In this document: in pieces, positions 24,121 to 32,084 of the stretch
How positions within the stretch are numbered: position 1 is the first letter of the stretch
How the letters are laid out: each line of letters opens with the position of its first letter
Source: Chryseobacterium gleum
Lineage (GTDB): Bacteria > Bacteroidota > Bacteroidia > Flavobacteriales_D > Crocinitomicaceae
Direction: 5' to 3'
Length of the DNA stretch: 37,457 nucleotides
Assembly: GCA_945888595.1 (NCBI GenBank)
Contig: CAMDAO010000011.1
Coordinates: 1-37,457 of the forward strand
Translations under genes and position numbers: made by a program
The notes under the pieces: generated by a model
The model's database searches: none
Seen by the model: the letters and a program-made list of their open reading frames with translations, nothing else
What the model was told of the DNA's origin: nothing

Positions 24121-27100
24121 TCAAACCATCACCAGTTGTTGAATATCATTCAAGCGATCAAATCCTTTTTTCAAATTGTTGACATCACTATAAATAATTC
24201 TTAATCGATCATTGGCTTCACTGAATGTGCAATCTTTTGGATTTTTCTGAATGTAATTCAATACTGCGGTAAATATCGGAGATTCATAATAGACAGATTG
24301 TGGATTGGAGATAAAATAGCCAATCATTTTTCCACCTTTCAACACTAGTTTTTCTAATCCTAAATCTTGTGCTAGCCAGCGTAATTTGAAAGATAAAATC
24401 AATTCTTTTACTTCACGCGGTAAAGGTCCAAAACGGTCAATTAAAGATTCGGAAAATTTGTTCAATGCTTCTTCATTTTCTAGGTTGTCCATTTCTTGAT
24501 ACAAGCTCAATCGTTCAGCAACATTATTAACGTAATCATCCGGGATACGAACTTCTAAATCTGTTTCTAGAACACAGTCTTTCACGAAAGACGTCATTGA
24601 ATCTGTATTTCGTTCGGCAAATAAATCCTTAAACTCAGCTTCTCTTAATTCTTCCATTGCTTCGTTTAGGATTTTTTGATACATCTCAAATCCTATTTCT
24701 GAAATAAATCCACTTTGTTCGCCGCCTAACATATTTCCCGCTCCTCGAATATCTAAATCTTTCATGGCAATATTGAAGCCTGCCCCTAAGTCTGAGAATT
24801 GGACTAATGCTTCTAGTCTTTTCCTAGCTTCAGATGTAATTACGCTAAATTTCGGGGAAACTAAATAGCAAAATCCCTTTTTATTGGAACGACCAACTCG
24901 ACCGCGAAGCTGATGTAAATCACTCAGCCCAAAATTATGAGCATCATTAATTATGATTGTATTTGCATTTGAAATATCAATTCCTGATTCAATAATTGTT
25001 GTTGCAATAAGTATATCATATTCATGATTAATGAAATCAAACATGACCTTTTCCAATTGTTTTCCATCCATTTGCCCATGTCCAATTCCGATGCGAACAC
25101 CCGGACACAAACGTTGTAACATTCCAGATATTTCTTTGATATTCGCTAGTCGATTATTCACAAAAAACACTTGTCCTCCGCGACTTACTTCATATGCAAC
25201 GGCATCACGAATCACATCTTCGTTGAATTGAATTATTTCTGTTAAAACAGGTTGTCGATTGGGAGGAGGTGTATTTATTAAACTTAAGTCGCGGGCTCCC
25301 ATCAATGAAAACTGCAGTGTTCTTGGAATTGGCGTTGCTGTCAGCGTCAAAGTATCTACCGTTGCACGCATCGTTTTCAATTTATCTTTGACGGAGACCC
25401 CAAACTTTTGTTCCTCATCGATGATCATCAAACCTAAATCCTTGAATTTTACTTTTTCAGAAACGATAGCATGTGTTCCAACCAAAATGTCAATTTCCCC
25501 AGAAGCCAATTTTTTTAATGTTTCCGTCACTTGTTTCGCCGATTTGAAACGATTAATAAAATCAACTTTACATGGAAAATCGTTTAAGCGCGCGGAGAAA
25601 CTTCTGTAATGTTGCATTGATAAAATAGTCGTTGGAACCAAAATCGCCACTTGTTTACTGTCAGCAACGGCTTTAAATGCTGCACGAACGGCTAATTCTG
25701 TTTTTCCAAAACCAACATCTCCACAAATCAAACGGTCCATTGGTGTAGACGATTCCATATCTTCTTTTATCGCTTGTGTACTTTTCACCTGGTCGGGAGT
25801 GTCTTCGTACATAAATGAAGCCTCTAATTCATTTTGAAGGTAAGAATCAGGAGAAAATGAGAATCCAGGTTGACTTTTCCGCTTGGCATATAATTGAATT
25901 AAATCAAAGGCTAATTCTTTAATTTTCGTTTTCGTTTTCGTTTTAAGTGCCGTCCAAGTCTGAGACCCTAACTTATTCATTTTCGGTGCAATTCCATCTT
26001 TTCCAGTAAATTTCGAAATACGATGTAAGGAATGAATACCAACATATAATACGTCACCATCTTTGTATAGTAGTCGAATCGCTTCTTGGGGTTTTCCATT
26101 CACATCGATTGTTTGAAGTCCAGAAAATTGCCCTACTCCGTGATCTATATGTGTCACATAATCTCCTTTTTGAAGATTATAAATTTCTTTTAACGTAAAT
26201 GCCTGTTTGGCTTGCGTAAATCCTTCTTTTAGTTTAAAACGATGATACCGTTCGAACAATTGATGATCTGTGTAACAAACTATTTTTAAAGTAGGATCGA
26301 TGAATCCTTCGTGCAAAGCAAAAGGTATCGGAATGAATTCAACATCTCCTCCAATATCTTCAAATATTTGCAATAACCGTTCAATTTGCTTGGGTTGATT
26401 TGAAAATATTAAATTGGTAAATCCTGCCTTTTTTCGATGAATCAAATCCGTCCGAAGTAAGTCAAAATTCTTATTAAAACTAGGTTGTGGTTGAAATGAA
26501 AACTTTTCCTCTAGAGTTGCTTTAAAATGATAGACAGGCCCCCATTCTATGACAGATAAGTCGTTGAGATCGGCTTTAAAATTTGTTGGGTGCATATACA
26601 ATTCACTCGGAATAGCTGGTTTTATTACTCCTTGGAAAGCATCGTACCCTTTCACAGCTTTTTCATATTCCTGTTCAAGAACACCCAGGATTTGATCATA
26701 CGATGAAAGCCAAAGGGTAGTCATTTTACCAATAAATTCTAGGAAAGTACCGTTTATGGTATGTGACATTTTCCCTTGAATATTCGGGATAATATTAAAA
26801 TGATGGTGTTTATGAATAGAAAGTTGCGTACTTGCATCAAACGTTCGGATGGTTTCCACTTCATCTCCAAAAAATTCAATTCTAAAAGGGTGATCGTTTG
26901 AGAATGAAAAGACATCAACAATTCCACCACGAATTGAAAATTGCCCAGGTTCATAAACGAATTCAACTCGGTCGAAGTGGTATTCTAGCAATAATTCATT
27001 CATAAAGTCTATAGAATACGTTTTCCCAACTTGCACCTTCAACGTATTGCTCGTTAAATTTACTTTGGTGGGAACACGTTCAAACAATGCTTGCGGATAG

Positions 27101-27468
27101 GTGACAATCCAAGCATTTTTACCGTTGTTTAATTTTTCTAAAACTTGAGCTCGAGCAACAACGTTTGCATTGTCTATTTCTTCAAATTGATAAGGTACGC
27201 GGTAAGAAGCTGGATAAAACAAAACATTGCTTCCACTTGGAAATAAGTTCTCTAAATCATTCAGAAAATAGGCAGCTTCTTCTTTGTCGTTTAAAATGAA
27301 AAGATGATGGCCAGGAACTTGCTGACATAATGCGGCCGAACACAATGCTTTTGACGCACCTACTAACCCACTCCAATGAATGCGAGAACCAACAATTTGT
27401 AACTCACTAGCCGTCGAATCAATCGCGGGCAATTTTGTAAATAGTTGTAAAAGCTCTTTCGTATCCAT
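24121..27468 (-). CDS. mfd: Transcription-repair coupling factor
   Basis: ATP-dependent translocase that removes stalled RNA polymerase and recruits UvrA. From the ATG at 27466-27468 (MDTKELLQLFTKLPAIDS) it is 1115 residues. Parts in order: UvrB-like N-terminal domains (~1-330), a RNA-polymerase-interacting CarD-type domain (~430-505, containing GDYVTHIDHGVGQFSGL), helicase domain 1 with the Walker A GDVGFGKTE and the DEEQKFG box, helicase domain 2 with TTIIESGIDISNANT and QLRGRVGRS, and the C-terminal TRCF/UvrA-binding domain. An upstream in-frame TTG (27543) would add 25 low-complexity residues (Ser/Gln/Pro/Tyr) encoded by a hairpin region, so I reject it. It probably shares a transcript with fbp. 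Confidence 0.97.
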   Translation of the reverse strand: MDTKELLQLFTKLPAIDSTASELQIVGSRIHWSGLVGASKALCSAALCQQVPGHHLFILNDKEEAAYFLNDLENLFPSGSNVLFYPASYRVPYQFEEIDNANVVARAQVLEKLNNGKNAWIVTYPQALFERVPTKVNLTSNTLKVQVGKTYSIDFMNELLLEYHFDRVEFVYEPGQFSIRGGIVDVFSFSNDHPFRIEFFGDEVETIRTFDASTQLSIHKHHHFNIIPNIQGKMSHTINGTFLEFIGKMTTLWLSSYDQILGVLEQEYEKAVKGYDAFQGVIKPAIPSELYMHPTNFKADLNDLSVIEWGPVYHFKATLEEKFSFQPQPSFNKNFDLLRTDLIHRKKAGFTNLIFSNQPKQIERLLQIFEDIGGDVEFIPIPFALHEGFIDPTLKIVCYTDHQLFERYHRFKLKEGFTQAKQAFTLKEIYNLQKGDYVTHIDHGVGQFSGLQTIDVNGKPQEAIRLLYKDGDVLYVGIHSLHRISKFTGKDGIAPKMNKLGSQTWTALKTKTKTKIKELAFDLIQLYAKRKSQPGFSFSPDSYLQNELEASFMYEDTPDQVKSTQAIKEDMESSTPMDRLICGDVGFGKTELAVRAAFKAVADSKQVAILVPTTILSMQHYRSFSARLNDFPCKVDFINRFKSAKQVTETLKKLASGEIDILVGTHAIVSEKVKFKDLGLMIIDEEQKFGVSVKDKLKTMRATVDTLTLTATPIPRTLQFSLMGARDLSLINTPPPNRQPVLTEIIQFNEDVIRDAVAYEVSRGGQVFFVNNRLANIKEISGMLQRLCPGVRIGIGHGQMDGKQLEKVMFDFINHEYDILIATTIIESGIDISNANTIIINDAHNFGLSDLHQLRGRVGRSNKKGFCYLVSPKFSVITSEARKRLEALVQFSDLGAGFNIAMKDLDIRGAGNMLGGEQSGFISEIGFEMYQKILNEAMEELREAEFKDLFAERNTDSMTSFVKDCVLETDLEVRIPDDYVNNVAERLSLYQEMDNLENEEALNKFSESLIDRFGPLPREVKELILSFKLRWLAQDLGLEKLVLKGGKMIGYFISNPQSVYYESPIFTAVLNYIQKNPKDCTFSEANDRLRIIYSDVNNLKKGFDRLNDIQQLVMV

Positions 27469-27508
27469 TAGAAAAGGTTGATATTGATCTTCAGGTTGAG
27501 GTTGAGGA

Positions 27509-27548
27509 TAAGATTGAGATTTAGTGCTTAAACTTAACCTCAATCTTA
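27509..27548 (-). repeat. Hairpin and low-complexity segment between fbp and mfd
   Basis: A perfect 10-bp inverted repeat (TAAGATTGAG at 27509-27518, CTCAATCTTA at 27539-27548) encloses 20 nt. On the coding strand the following sequence, down to about 27475, is a run of degenerate CCTCAA/TCAATC-like hexamers. The purine-rich arm resembles the complement of those hexamers, so several alternative pairings are possible. No T-run follows, so it is not a standard terminator. Confidence 0.6.
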
Positions 27549-27555
27549 AACTAAT

Positions 27556-28578
27556 TTATTTCTCAACTGAACTTGCCGCCTCAATCAACTGCACTACTCT
27601 TTCTACCATTAATTTAGAACCAATGATAAAAGGAATTCGTTGATGAAGTTTTTCGGGTTTAATATCTAGCACTCTTTTTCTTCCTGTGGTAGCTAATCCA
27701 CCTGCTTGTTCCGCGATGAAAGCCAATGGATTACATTCATAGATCAAACGCAATCTTCCTTCTGGATGAGAAGGTGTATCTGGATAAATATAAATTCCTC
27801 CTTTGATCAAACTTCTATGAAAATCTGCAACCAATGAACCGATGTATCTTCCAGAATACGGACGATTTGTAGCTGCATCAGTATCTTGACAATACGAAAT
27901 ATACTCTTGAATTCCTTTTTCTGCTACTTTGATGTTTCCTTCGTTCATTGCATATTGTCTACCAATTTCTGGCATTTTCATGTTTGGATGAGATAGGCAA
28001 TATTCACCAATTGAAGGGTCTAATGTAAATCCATTTACTCCTGACCCTGTTGAATACACCAACATGGTAGAAGAACCATATAATACATAGCCAGCAGCAA
28101 CTTGCGCGTCGCCGTTTTGAAGCATATCTGCCTCCGTTGCTAATTTATCTCTTTGACTTACTCTTTTGTAAATTGAAAAAATAGTACCAATAGAAACGTT
28201 TACATCAATGTTTGAAGAACCATCCAATGGATCAAATAAAACGACATATTTACCATGTTTAGAAGCATCACTTGTAAAAGCAACGAAGTCATCGTTTTCT
28301 TCAGATGCAATTCCACATACTTCACCTCCAGCTTCAAACATCTTAATAAATTGGTTATCAGCGACAACATCCAATTTTTGTTGATCTTCACCCTGCACGT
28401 TTACTTCACCTTGAGCACCTTGAATAGCGTCCACTAAACCTGCTCTTCGAACATCTCTCGCAACAATTTTTGAAGCAACTGAAATGTCGTTTAAAAGGCG
28501 AGTTAATTCTCCTGTAGCACCATCAAATTCGTGCTCACGTTTCATTATAAATTCGCCTAGGGTGATAACTTTTGACAT
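27556..28578 (-). CDS. fbp: Fructose-1,6-bisphosphatase, class I
   Basis: Gluconeogenic phosphatase that releases inorganic phosphate from fructose 1,6-bisphosphate in the cytosol. At 340 residues it is typical of class I enzymes. The metal and active-site motif is [13 protein letters not shown] (115-127), with the upstream acidic ligands in ASEENDDF (91-98). Sugar-phosphate contacts lie in [20 protein letters not shown] and [20 protein letters not shown], both strongly conserved. TATATTTG (minus strand, 28596-28603) is an exact -7 element 17 nt before the ATG. mfd follows in the same direction after a hairpin-containing spacer. Confidence 0.97.
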   Translation of the reverse strand: MSKVITLGEFIMKREHEFDGATGELTRLLNDISVASKIVARDVRRAGLVDAIQGAQGEVNVQGEDQQKLDVVADNQFIKMFEAGGEVCGIASEENDDFVAFTSDASKHGKYVVLFDPLDGSSNIDVNVSIGTIFSIYKRVSQRDKLATEADMLQNGDAQVAAGYVLYGSSTMLVYSTGSGVNGFTLDPSIGEYCLSHPNMKMPEIGRQYAMNEGNIKVAEKGIQEYISYCQDTDAATNRPYSGRYIGSLVADFHRSLIKGGIYIYPDTPSHPEGRLRLIYECNPLAFIAEQAGGLATTGRKRVLDIKPEKLHQRIPFIIGSKLMVERVVQLIEAASSVEK

Positions 28579-28595
28579 AGTATTTGATTTTTATA

Positions 28596-28603
28596 CAAAT
28601 ATA
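28596..28603 (-). promoter_or_regulatory. Candidate -7 promoter element of fbp
   Basis: Reverse complement reads TATATTTG, exact TAnnTTTG, 17 nt before the fbp ATG. No TTG is found at the -33 spacing. Confidence 0.5.
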
Positions 28604-28702
28604 AGGTAGAATTTTGATTTTTGATCTTTGACATTGGATCATTCATGATATATTTTCATCTATATTTTCAGTTTCAACATCAAAAATCAGTAATTTTACT
28701 CT

Positions 28703-29170
28703 ATGAAATATAGAATTTTAACCAAGCAGGAAATGGAGATCTTTGACGAAGATTTTAAGCATTTCCTTATCACCAATGGAGTTAAAAATGAAGAATGGCT
28801 TGCAATGAATCAGTCGGATATCGAAAAAGCGACAACTTTGGTTGAATTATTTTCAGATACTGTATTGCACAAAGTGTATGAAAAAATAGAATTTATCGAA
28901 TTTCGAAGTCCGGATGCCTGCATGATTTTTCGCTGCTTGCCGGAAGGAATGGAATTAATTTCATTAAACAAAAAACAGGGAAGTTCAGATTTATCAACGC
29001 CTGAAACGATCCATGAAGCACTTTCAAAATCACCTGAAGAATTATCTATTTTTAAAAGTGAGAAGACGTATTCTATATCCAGAGAGGAAGAAATGCATGA
29101 ATTATTTGAAAAAGGTTGTTTTGTGTCTTCTCAAGAATTTTGGAATGCATTACAAGTGTTAGTACTTTAA
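28703..29170 (+). CDS. Conserved hypothetical protein, DUF6495-like
   Basis: A 155-residue, acidic, apparently cytosolic protein without a signal peptide or membrane segment. The start MKYRILTKQEMEIFDEDFKHFL, the segment KNEEWLAMN and the central SPDACMIFRCLPEGMELISLN recall a small family of unknown function annotated as DUF6495 in flavobacteria; I recognise the pattern but cannot confirm it by search. The fold looks mixed alpha/beta, with helices at both ends. It is divergent from fbp and separated by 73 bases from the DUF2911 gene. TAATTTTA (28691-28698), one mismatch from the -7 consensus, ends 4 nt before the ATG. Confidence 0.7.
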   Translation: MKYRILTKQEMEIFDEDFKHFLITNGVKNEEWLAMNQSDIEKATTLVELFSDTVLHKVYEKIEFIEFRSPDACMIFRCLPEGMELISLNKKQGSSDLSTPETIHEALSKSPEELSIFKSEKTYSISREEEMHELFEKGCFVSSQEFWNALQVLVL

Positions 29171-29243
29171 TGATTAAATAGTGAGTCTCTTCCTATTTAT
29201 TTATTACTTTTAGGCATCAATAAAAATTTAATTACTATTTAAA

Positions 29244-30092
29244 ATGAAAAAAATACTTTCAATATTCGCAGTATCTGTGCTAACATTTGTAAATATTTCT
29301 GCTCAACTGCAAACGCCAAGAAAAAGCCCATTTTCTAAAATTGAGCAAAGAATCGGATTAACAGATATAAAAATAGAATATTCTCGCCCTAGTAAAAATG
29401 AGCGTGTCGTTTTTGGCGATGTTGTTCCGATGGATTCTATTTGGAGAACGGGTGCGAATGAAAACACAAAATTTACAACGAGTGATAACATAATTTTTGG
29501 AAATGACACATTAGCAGCAGGAACCTACGCGGTTTTCACCAGACCTGGGAAAGAGGCTTGGGAAATTTTATTTTACGGGGATGTAACCAATTGGGGCACG
29601 CCTGATGTGTGGGATAACAAGAAAGTAATTTTAAAAACGAAAGCAAAAGTATCTGCATTGACAAGCGTAGTTGAAACTTTTTCTATTTCTATTGATGATT
29701 TGAAATCAGAATCTGCCAATTTGAATTTTACGTGGGATAAAACGATTGCTTCGGTGAATTTTAAAGTACCTACTGGAGAAAAAGTGATGTCGAATATTAA
29801 AAAAGTGATGGATGGGCCATCAGCGAATGATTATTATGCTTCAGCCAATTACTATTTTACTGAGAAAAAAGATGTAAAGCAAGCATTGATTTGGGCAACA
29901 AAAGCGGTTGAACTAAAAGGGGATGATGCGTATTGGATGCTTCGATTAAAAGCATTAATTCAAGCTGATTTAGGAGATAAAAAGGGAGCTATTGAAACAG
30001 CACGTAAATCTATTATCGCAGCTGAAAAAGAGAAAGATCAGCACTATGTCGACATGAATAAAATGTCTATCGAAGAGTGGGGTAAAAAATAA
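29244..30092 (+). CDS. Exported DUF2911 protein with C-terminal TPR-like helices
   Basis: A 282-residue protein with a clear signal peptide (MKKILSIFAVSVLTFVNISAQ). The DUF2911 domain covers ~25-165: QRIGLTDIKIEYSRPSKNERVVFG, then WRTGANENTKFTTS, AGTYAVFTRPG and WEILFY. The last ~90 residues (ANYYFTEKKDVKQALIWATKAVELKG and the AIETARKSIIAAE helix) look like one or two tetratricopeptide-type helix pairs. The function of DUF2911 is unknown; a periplasmic or outer-membrane location is likely. The SUFU-domain gene begins 3 nt after its stop, so the two are almost certainly translated from one mRNA. Confidence 0.88.
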   Translation: MKKILSIFAVSVLTFVNISAQLQTPRKSPFSKIEQRIGLTDIKIEYSRPSKNERVVFGDVVPMDSIWRTGANENTKFTTSDNIIFGNDTLAAGTYAVFTRPGKEAWEILFYGDVTNWGTPDVWDNKKVILKTKAKVSALTSVVETFSISIDDLKSESANLNFTWDKTIASVNFKVPTGEKVMSNIKKVMDGPSANDYYASANYYFTEKKDVKQALIWATKAVELKGDDAYWMLRLKALIQADLGDKKGAIETARKSIIAAEKEKDQHYVDMNKMSIEEWGKK

Positions 30093-30095
30093 GAA

Positions 30096-30716
30096 ATGCC
30101 AGAATTAAAAGAGAGATTAATAGATCGTTTTGGAGAGTTAAATGTAGCAGATGTGAATGTGGTGGAAGGAGAAATTCCGTTATTTCGGATACACATTAAT
30201 TCGAACCCACCAATTAATTTATTAATGACCAATGGACTAAGTGATTTTTTTATGTCAGTTCCTGATCCTGAAAAAGGTAGGGAATACAATGAAATTTATT
30301 TTTGTTTACCTAGTTATTGGGATTTAGATGCGCTAGAGAATCCAACGATGAATTGGGTGTATTATTGGATGCAGCGAATGGTTAGACATGTAAAAGAAAA
30401 AAATTCATGGTTTGGACCTGGTCACACAATGGCATGTGGAAATCCATTTCAAAATTTATCTTCAACGATGAAATCAAATCATTTTTTCCTAAACAATCCA
30501 ATGTTATTGAAGGAAGAGTTACTTCCTATGGAAATGGATGAGAAGACAGTCTATTTTTTAGCGATTATTCCAATTTTTGAAGATGAAATGGATTACAAAC
30601 AAGGAAAGGGCACGCAGAAATTGATAAAAAAGTTAGAAATCAACGGAGTTACCGAAAAATTAGATGATTATAGATGTACGGTGTTAAGTCGAAAGTGGAG
30701 TTTTATAAATCGTTAA
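30096..30716 (+). CDS. Suppressor-of-fused (SUFU) domain protein
   Basis: A 206-residue soluble protein with no signal peptide. The SUFU fold is suggested by the order of conserved pieces: an early strand with INLLMTNGLSDFFMSVP, then EIYFCLPSYWDLDA, WVYYWMQRMVRHVKEKNSWFGPGHTM and the later VYFLAIIPIFEDEMDYKQGKG. Bacterial SUFU proteins are often immunity proteins in polymorphic toxin systems, or stand-alone proteins of unknown role. No toxin, VgrG, Rhs or other secretion-linked gene is adjacent here, so immunity is unsupported. It follows the DUF2911 gene by 3 nt and is probably coexpressed with it, although the partner is predicted to be exported and this protein cytosolic. Confidence 0.82.
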   Translation: MPELKERLIDRFGELNVADVNVVEGEIPLFRIHINSNPPINLLMTNGLSDFFMSVPDPEKGREYNEIYFCLPSYWDLDALENPTMNWVYYWMQRMVRHVKEKNSWFGPGHTMACGNPFQNLSSTMKSNHFFLNNPMLLKEELLPMEMDEKTVYFLAIIPIFEDEMDYKQGKGTQKLIKKLEINGVTEKLDDYRCTVLSRKWSFINR

Positions 30717-30724
30717 AGTAAGCA

Positions 30725-30761
30725 GGATTATTATCGATAGATTTTCTCCCGATAATAATCC
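30725..30761. terminator. 12-bp perfect inverted repeat between the SUFU gene and asd
   Basis: GGATTATTATCG (30725-30736) and CGATAATAATCC (30750-30761) are exact reverse complements with a 13-nt loop. They sit in the 66-base gap between two convergent genes, 9 nt after the SUFU stop and 21 nt beyond the asd stop. A bidirectional terminator is the simplest reading, though neither side has a strong T-run and the stem is AT-rich. Confidence 0.6.
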
Positions 30762-30782
30762 CAAATATCTATTTCTTTGCCA

Positions 30783-31781
30783 CTAAGCAGTAACAGACAA
30801 TATACCTTTTTTAATCAGTAATTTTCCGATTTGCACAGCATTCGTAGCAGCTCCTTTTCGCAAGTTATCGGCAACTATCCACATGTTGAGTGAGTTTGGC
30901 TGAGATTCATCGCGACGTATTCTTCCAACAAAAACATCATCTTTTCCTTCTGCATATTTTGCCATTGGATAGTTGTTCGTAGTGGGATCATCTTTCAATG
31001 TAATTCCTTCTGTATCGTGCAGGATTTTTCGAATGTCTGCTAGATCAAAATCAATTTCAAATTCAACATTTACAGCTTCAGAATGGCCCCCGACAACTGG
31101 AACTCGAACTGCAGTAGCTGTTACGTGAATCGTTGGGTCAAGAATCTTTTTTGTTTCATTCGTTAATTTCATTTCTTCCTTTGTATAGCCATTATCTTCA
31201 AAGCTGTCGCAATGTGGAATACAATTTTTGTCAATTGGATACGCATAGGCCATTTCACCTTGAATTCCATTTCGCTCATTTTCCATTTGTTCAACTGCTT
31301 TCACCCCAGTACCTGTAATGGATTGGTAGGTAGAAACAACCACTCGTTTAATTTTGTATTTTTTATGTAAAGGGGCAAGAGCCAAAAGTAGCTGAACTGT
31401 GCTGCAGTTTGGGTTCGCAATTATTTTGTCAGCAGGTGTTAATAAATCTCCATTAATCTCTGGAATAATTAGTTTTTTTGTTGGATCCATTCTCCACGCT
31501 GAAGAATTATCAATGACCGTTGTGCCTACTTCAGCAAATTTTGGAGCCCAAAGTAAGGAGGTTTCTCCCCCAGCAGAAAAAATAGCTACATCTGGTTTCA
31601 TAGATACTGCCGTTTCAAGACTAACAACTGGATATGAAATACCATCGTATTCAATTTGCTTTCCCACTGATTTTTCAGAAGCCACTGGAATCAATTCCTT
31701 TATAGGAAAATTTTGTTCACGTAAAACTTGTAGAAGGACATTCCCAACCATACCTGTAGCACCAACAACAGCAACTTTCAT
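30783..31781 (-). CDS. asd: Aspartate-semialdehyde dehydrogenase
   Basis: Cytosolic NADP-dependent enzyme that reduces aspartyl phosphate to aspartate semialdehyde for lysine, threonine and methionine synthesis and for diaminopimelate. From the ATG at 31779-31781 it has 332 residues: MKVAVVGATGMVGNVLLQVL with the GATGMVG nucleotide loop. A TTG two codons upstream is less likely. The nucleophile is C126 in ANPNCSTVQL, and the later VVGGHSEAVNVEF supplies the catalytic His. The KGAATNAVQI helix near the C-terminus is conserved. No exact -7 element is seen; TAATTTCG upstream is a one-mismatch candidate. Confidence 0.96.
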   Translation of the reverse strand: MKVAVVGATGMVGNVLLQVLREQNFPIKELIPVASEKSVGKQIEYDGISYPVVSLETAVSMKPDVAIFSAGGETSLLWAPKFAEVGTTVIDNSSAWRMDPTKKLIIPEINGDLLTPADKIIANPNCSTVQLLLALAPLHKKYKIKRVVVSTYQSITGTGVKAVEQMENERNGIQGEMAYAYPIDKNCIPHCDSFEDNGYTKEEMKLTNETKKILDPTIHVTATAVRVPVVGGHSEAVNVEFEIDFDLADIRKILHDTEGITLKDDPTTNNYPMAKYAEGKDDVFVGRIRRDESQPNSLNMWIVADNLRKGAATNAVQIGKLLIKKGILSVTA

Positions 31782-31922
31782 AATCAATCATTTATAATTT
31801 ACACGAAATTAATCTATTTTTAGTCGATATTTGAGCTTTCCCACCGATTTTTAAATTTTTTATTTAGCACCTACCTCGACTCCAAATTTAAGATATTTGG
31901 AGGTACAAGTATCCTAGTCGTC

Positions 31923-32024
31923 ATGTTTCCTATTTTTCTTACTTATTTTGGCAAGATTGATGCCATGATGATGTCCGTTATATTGTCTTTTGTTTTAGGT
32001 TTCTTATTTGGTAAAACGAAATAG
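31923..32024 (+). CDS. Possible 33-residue membrane microprotein
   Basis: An ATG at 31923 opens a short frame ending TAG at 32022-32024. The predicted peptide starts MFPIFLTYFGKIDAMMM and continues with a hydrophobic stretch, SVILSFVLGFLFGKTK, that could span a membrane and ends in basic residues. The frame stays open back to 31824, but no other start codon is present. A GGAGG at 31899-31903 is too far from the ATG (19 nt) to act as a normal ribosome-binding site. It may be a real small protein, a remnant of a longer gene, or chance. It lies in the 303-base gap between divergent asd and the lamin-tail gene. Confidence 0.25.
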   Translation: MFPIFLTYFGKIDAMMMSVILSFVLGFLFGKTK

Positions 32025-32059
32025 TTTTATTATTATTTTAGTTGCAACTATAATTATAG

Positions 32060-32067
32060 TATATTTG
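32060..32067 (+). promoter_or_regulatory. Candidate -7 promoter element of the lamin-tail gene
   Basis: TATATTTG, exact TAnnTTTG, 17 nt before the ATG. A TTG at 32042-32044 is a possible -33 element, but the spacer is only 15 nt. Confidence 0.5.
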
Positions 32068-32084
32068 CGTCAAAATTAATAAGT

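Noticed and set aside
25259-25609. 116-residue plus-strand frame inside mfd
   Set aside because: Antisense to conserved helicase motifs and with no family resemblance, so a shadow.
27469-27543. 25-residue N-terminal extension of Mfd from a TTG
   Set aside because: It is low-complexity sequence encoded by the hairpin/hexamer run; the ATG at 27468 gives the family-like start.
18995-30716. A toxin-antitoxin or polymorphic-toxin locus, suggested by the YwqK-like and SUFU families
   Set aside because: The two genes are about 9 kb apart, separated by housekeeping genes, and no toxin, secretion effector or mobile element is present.
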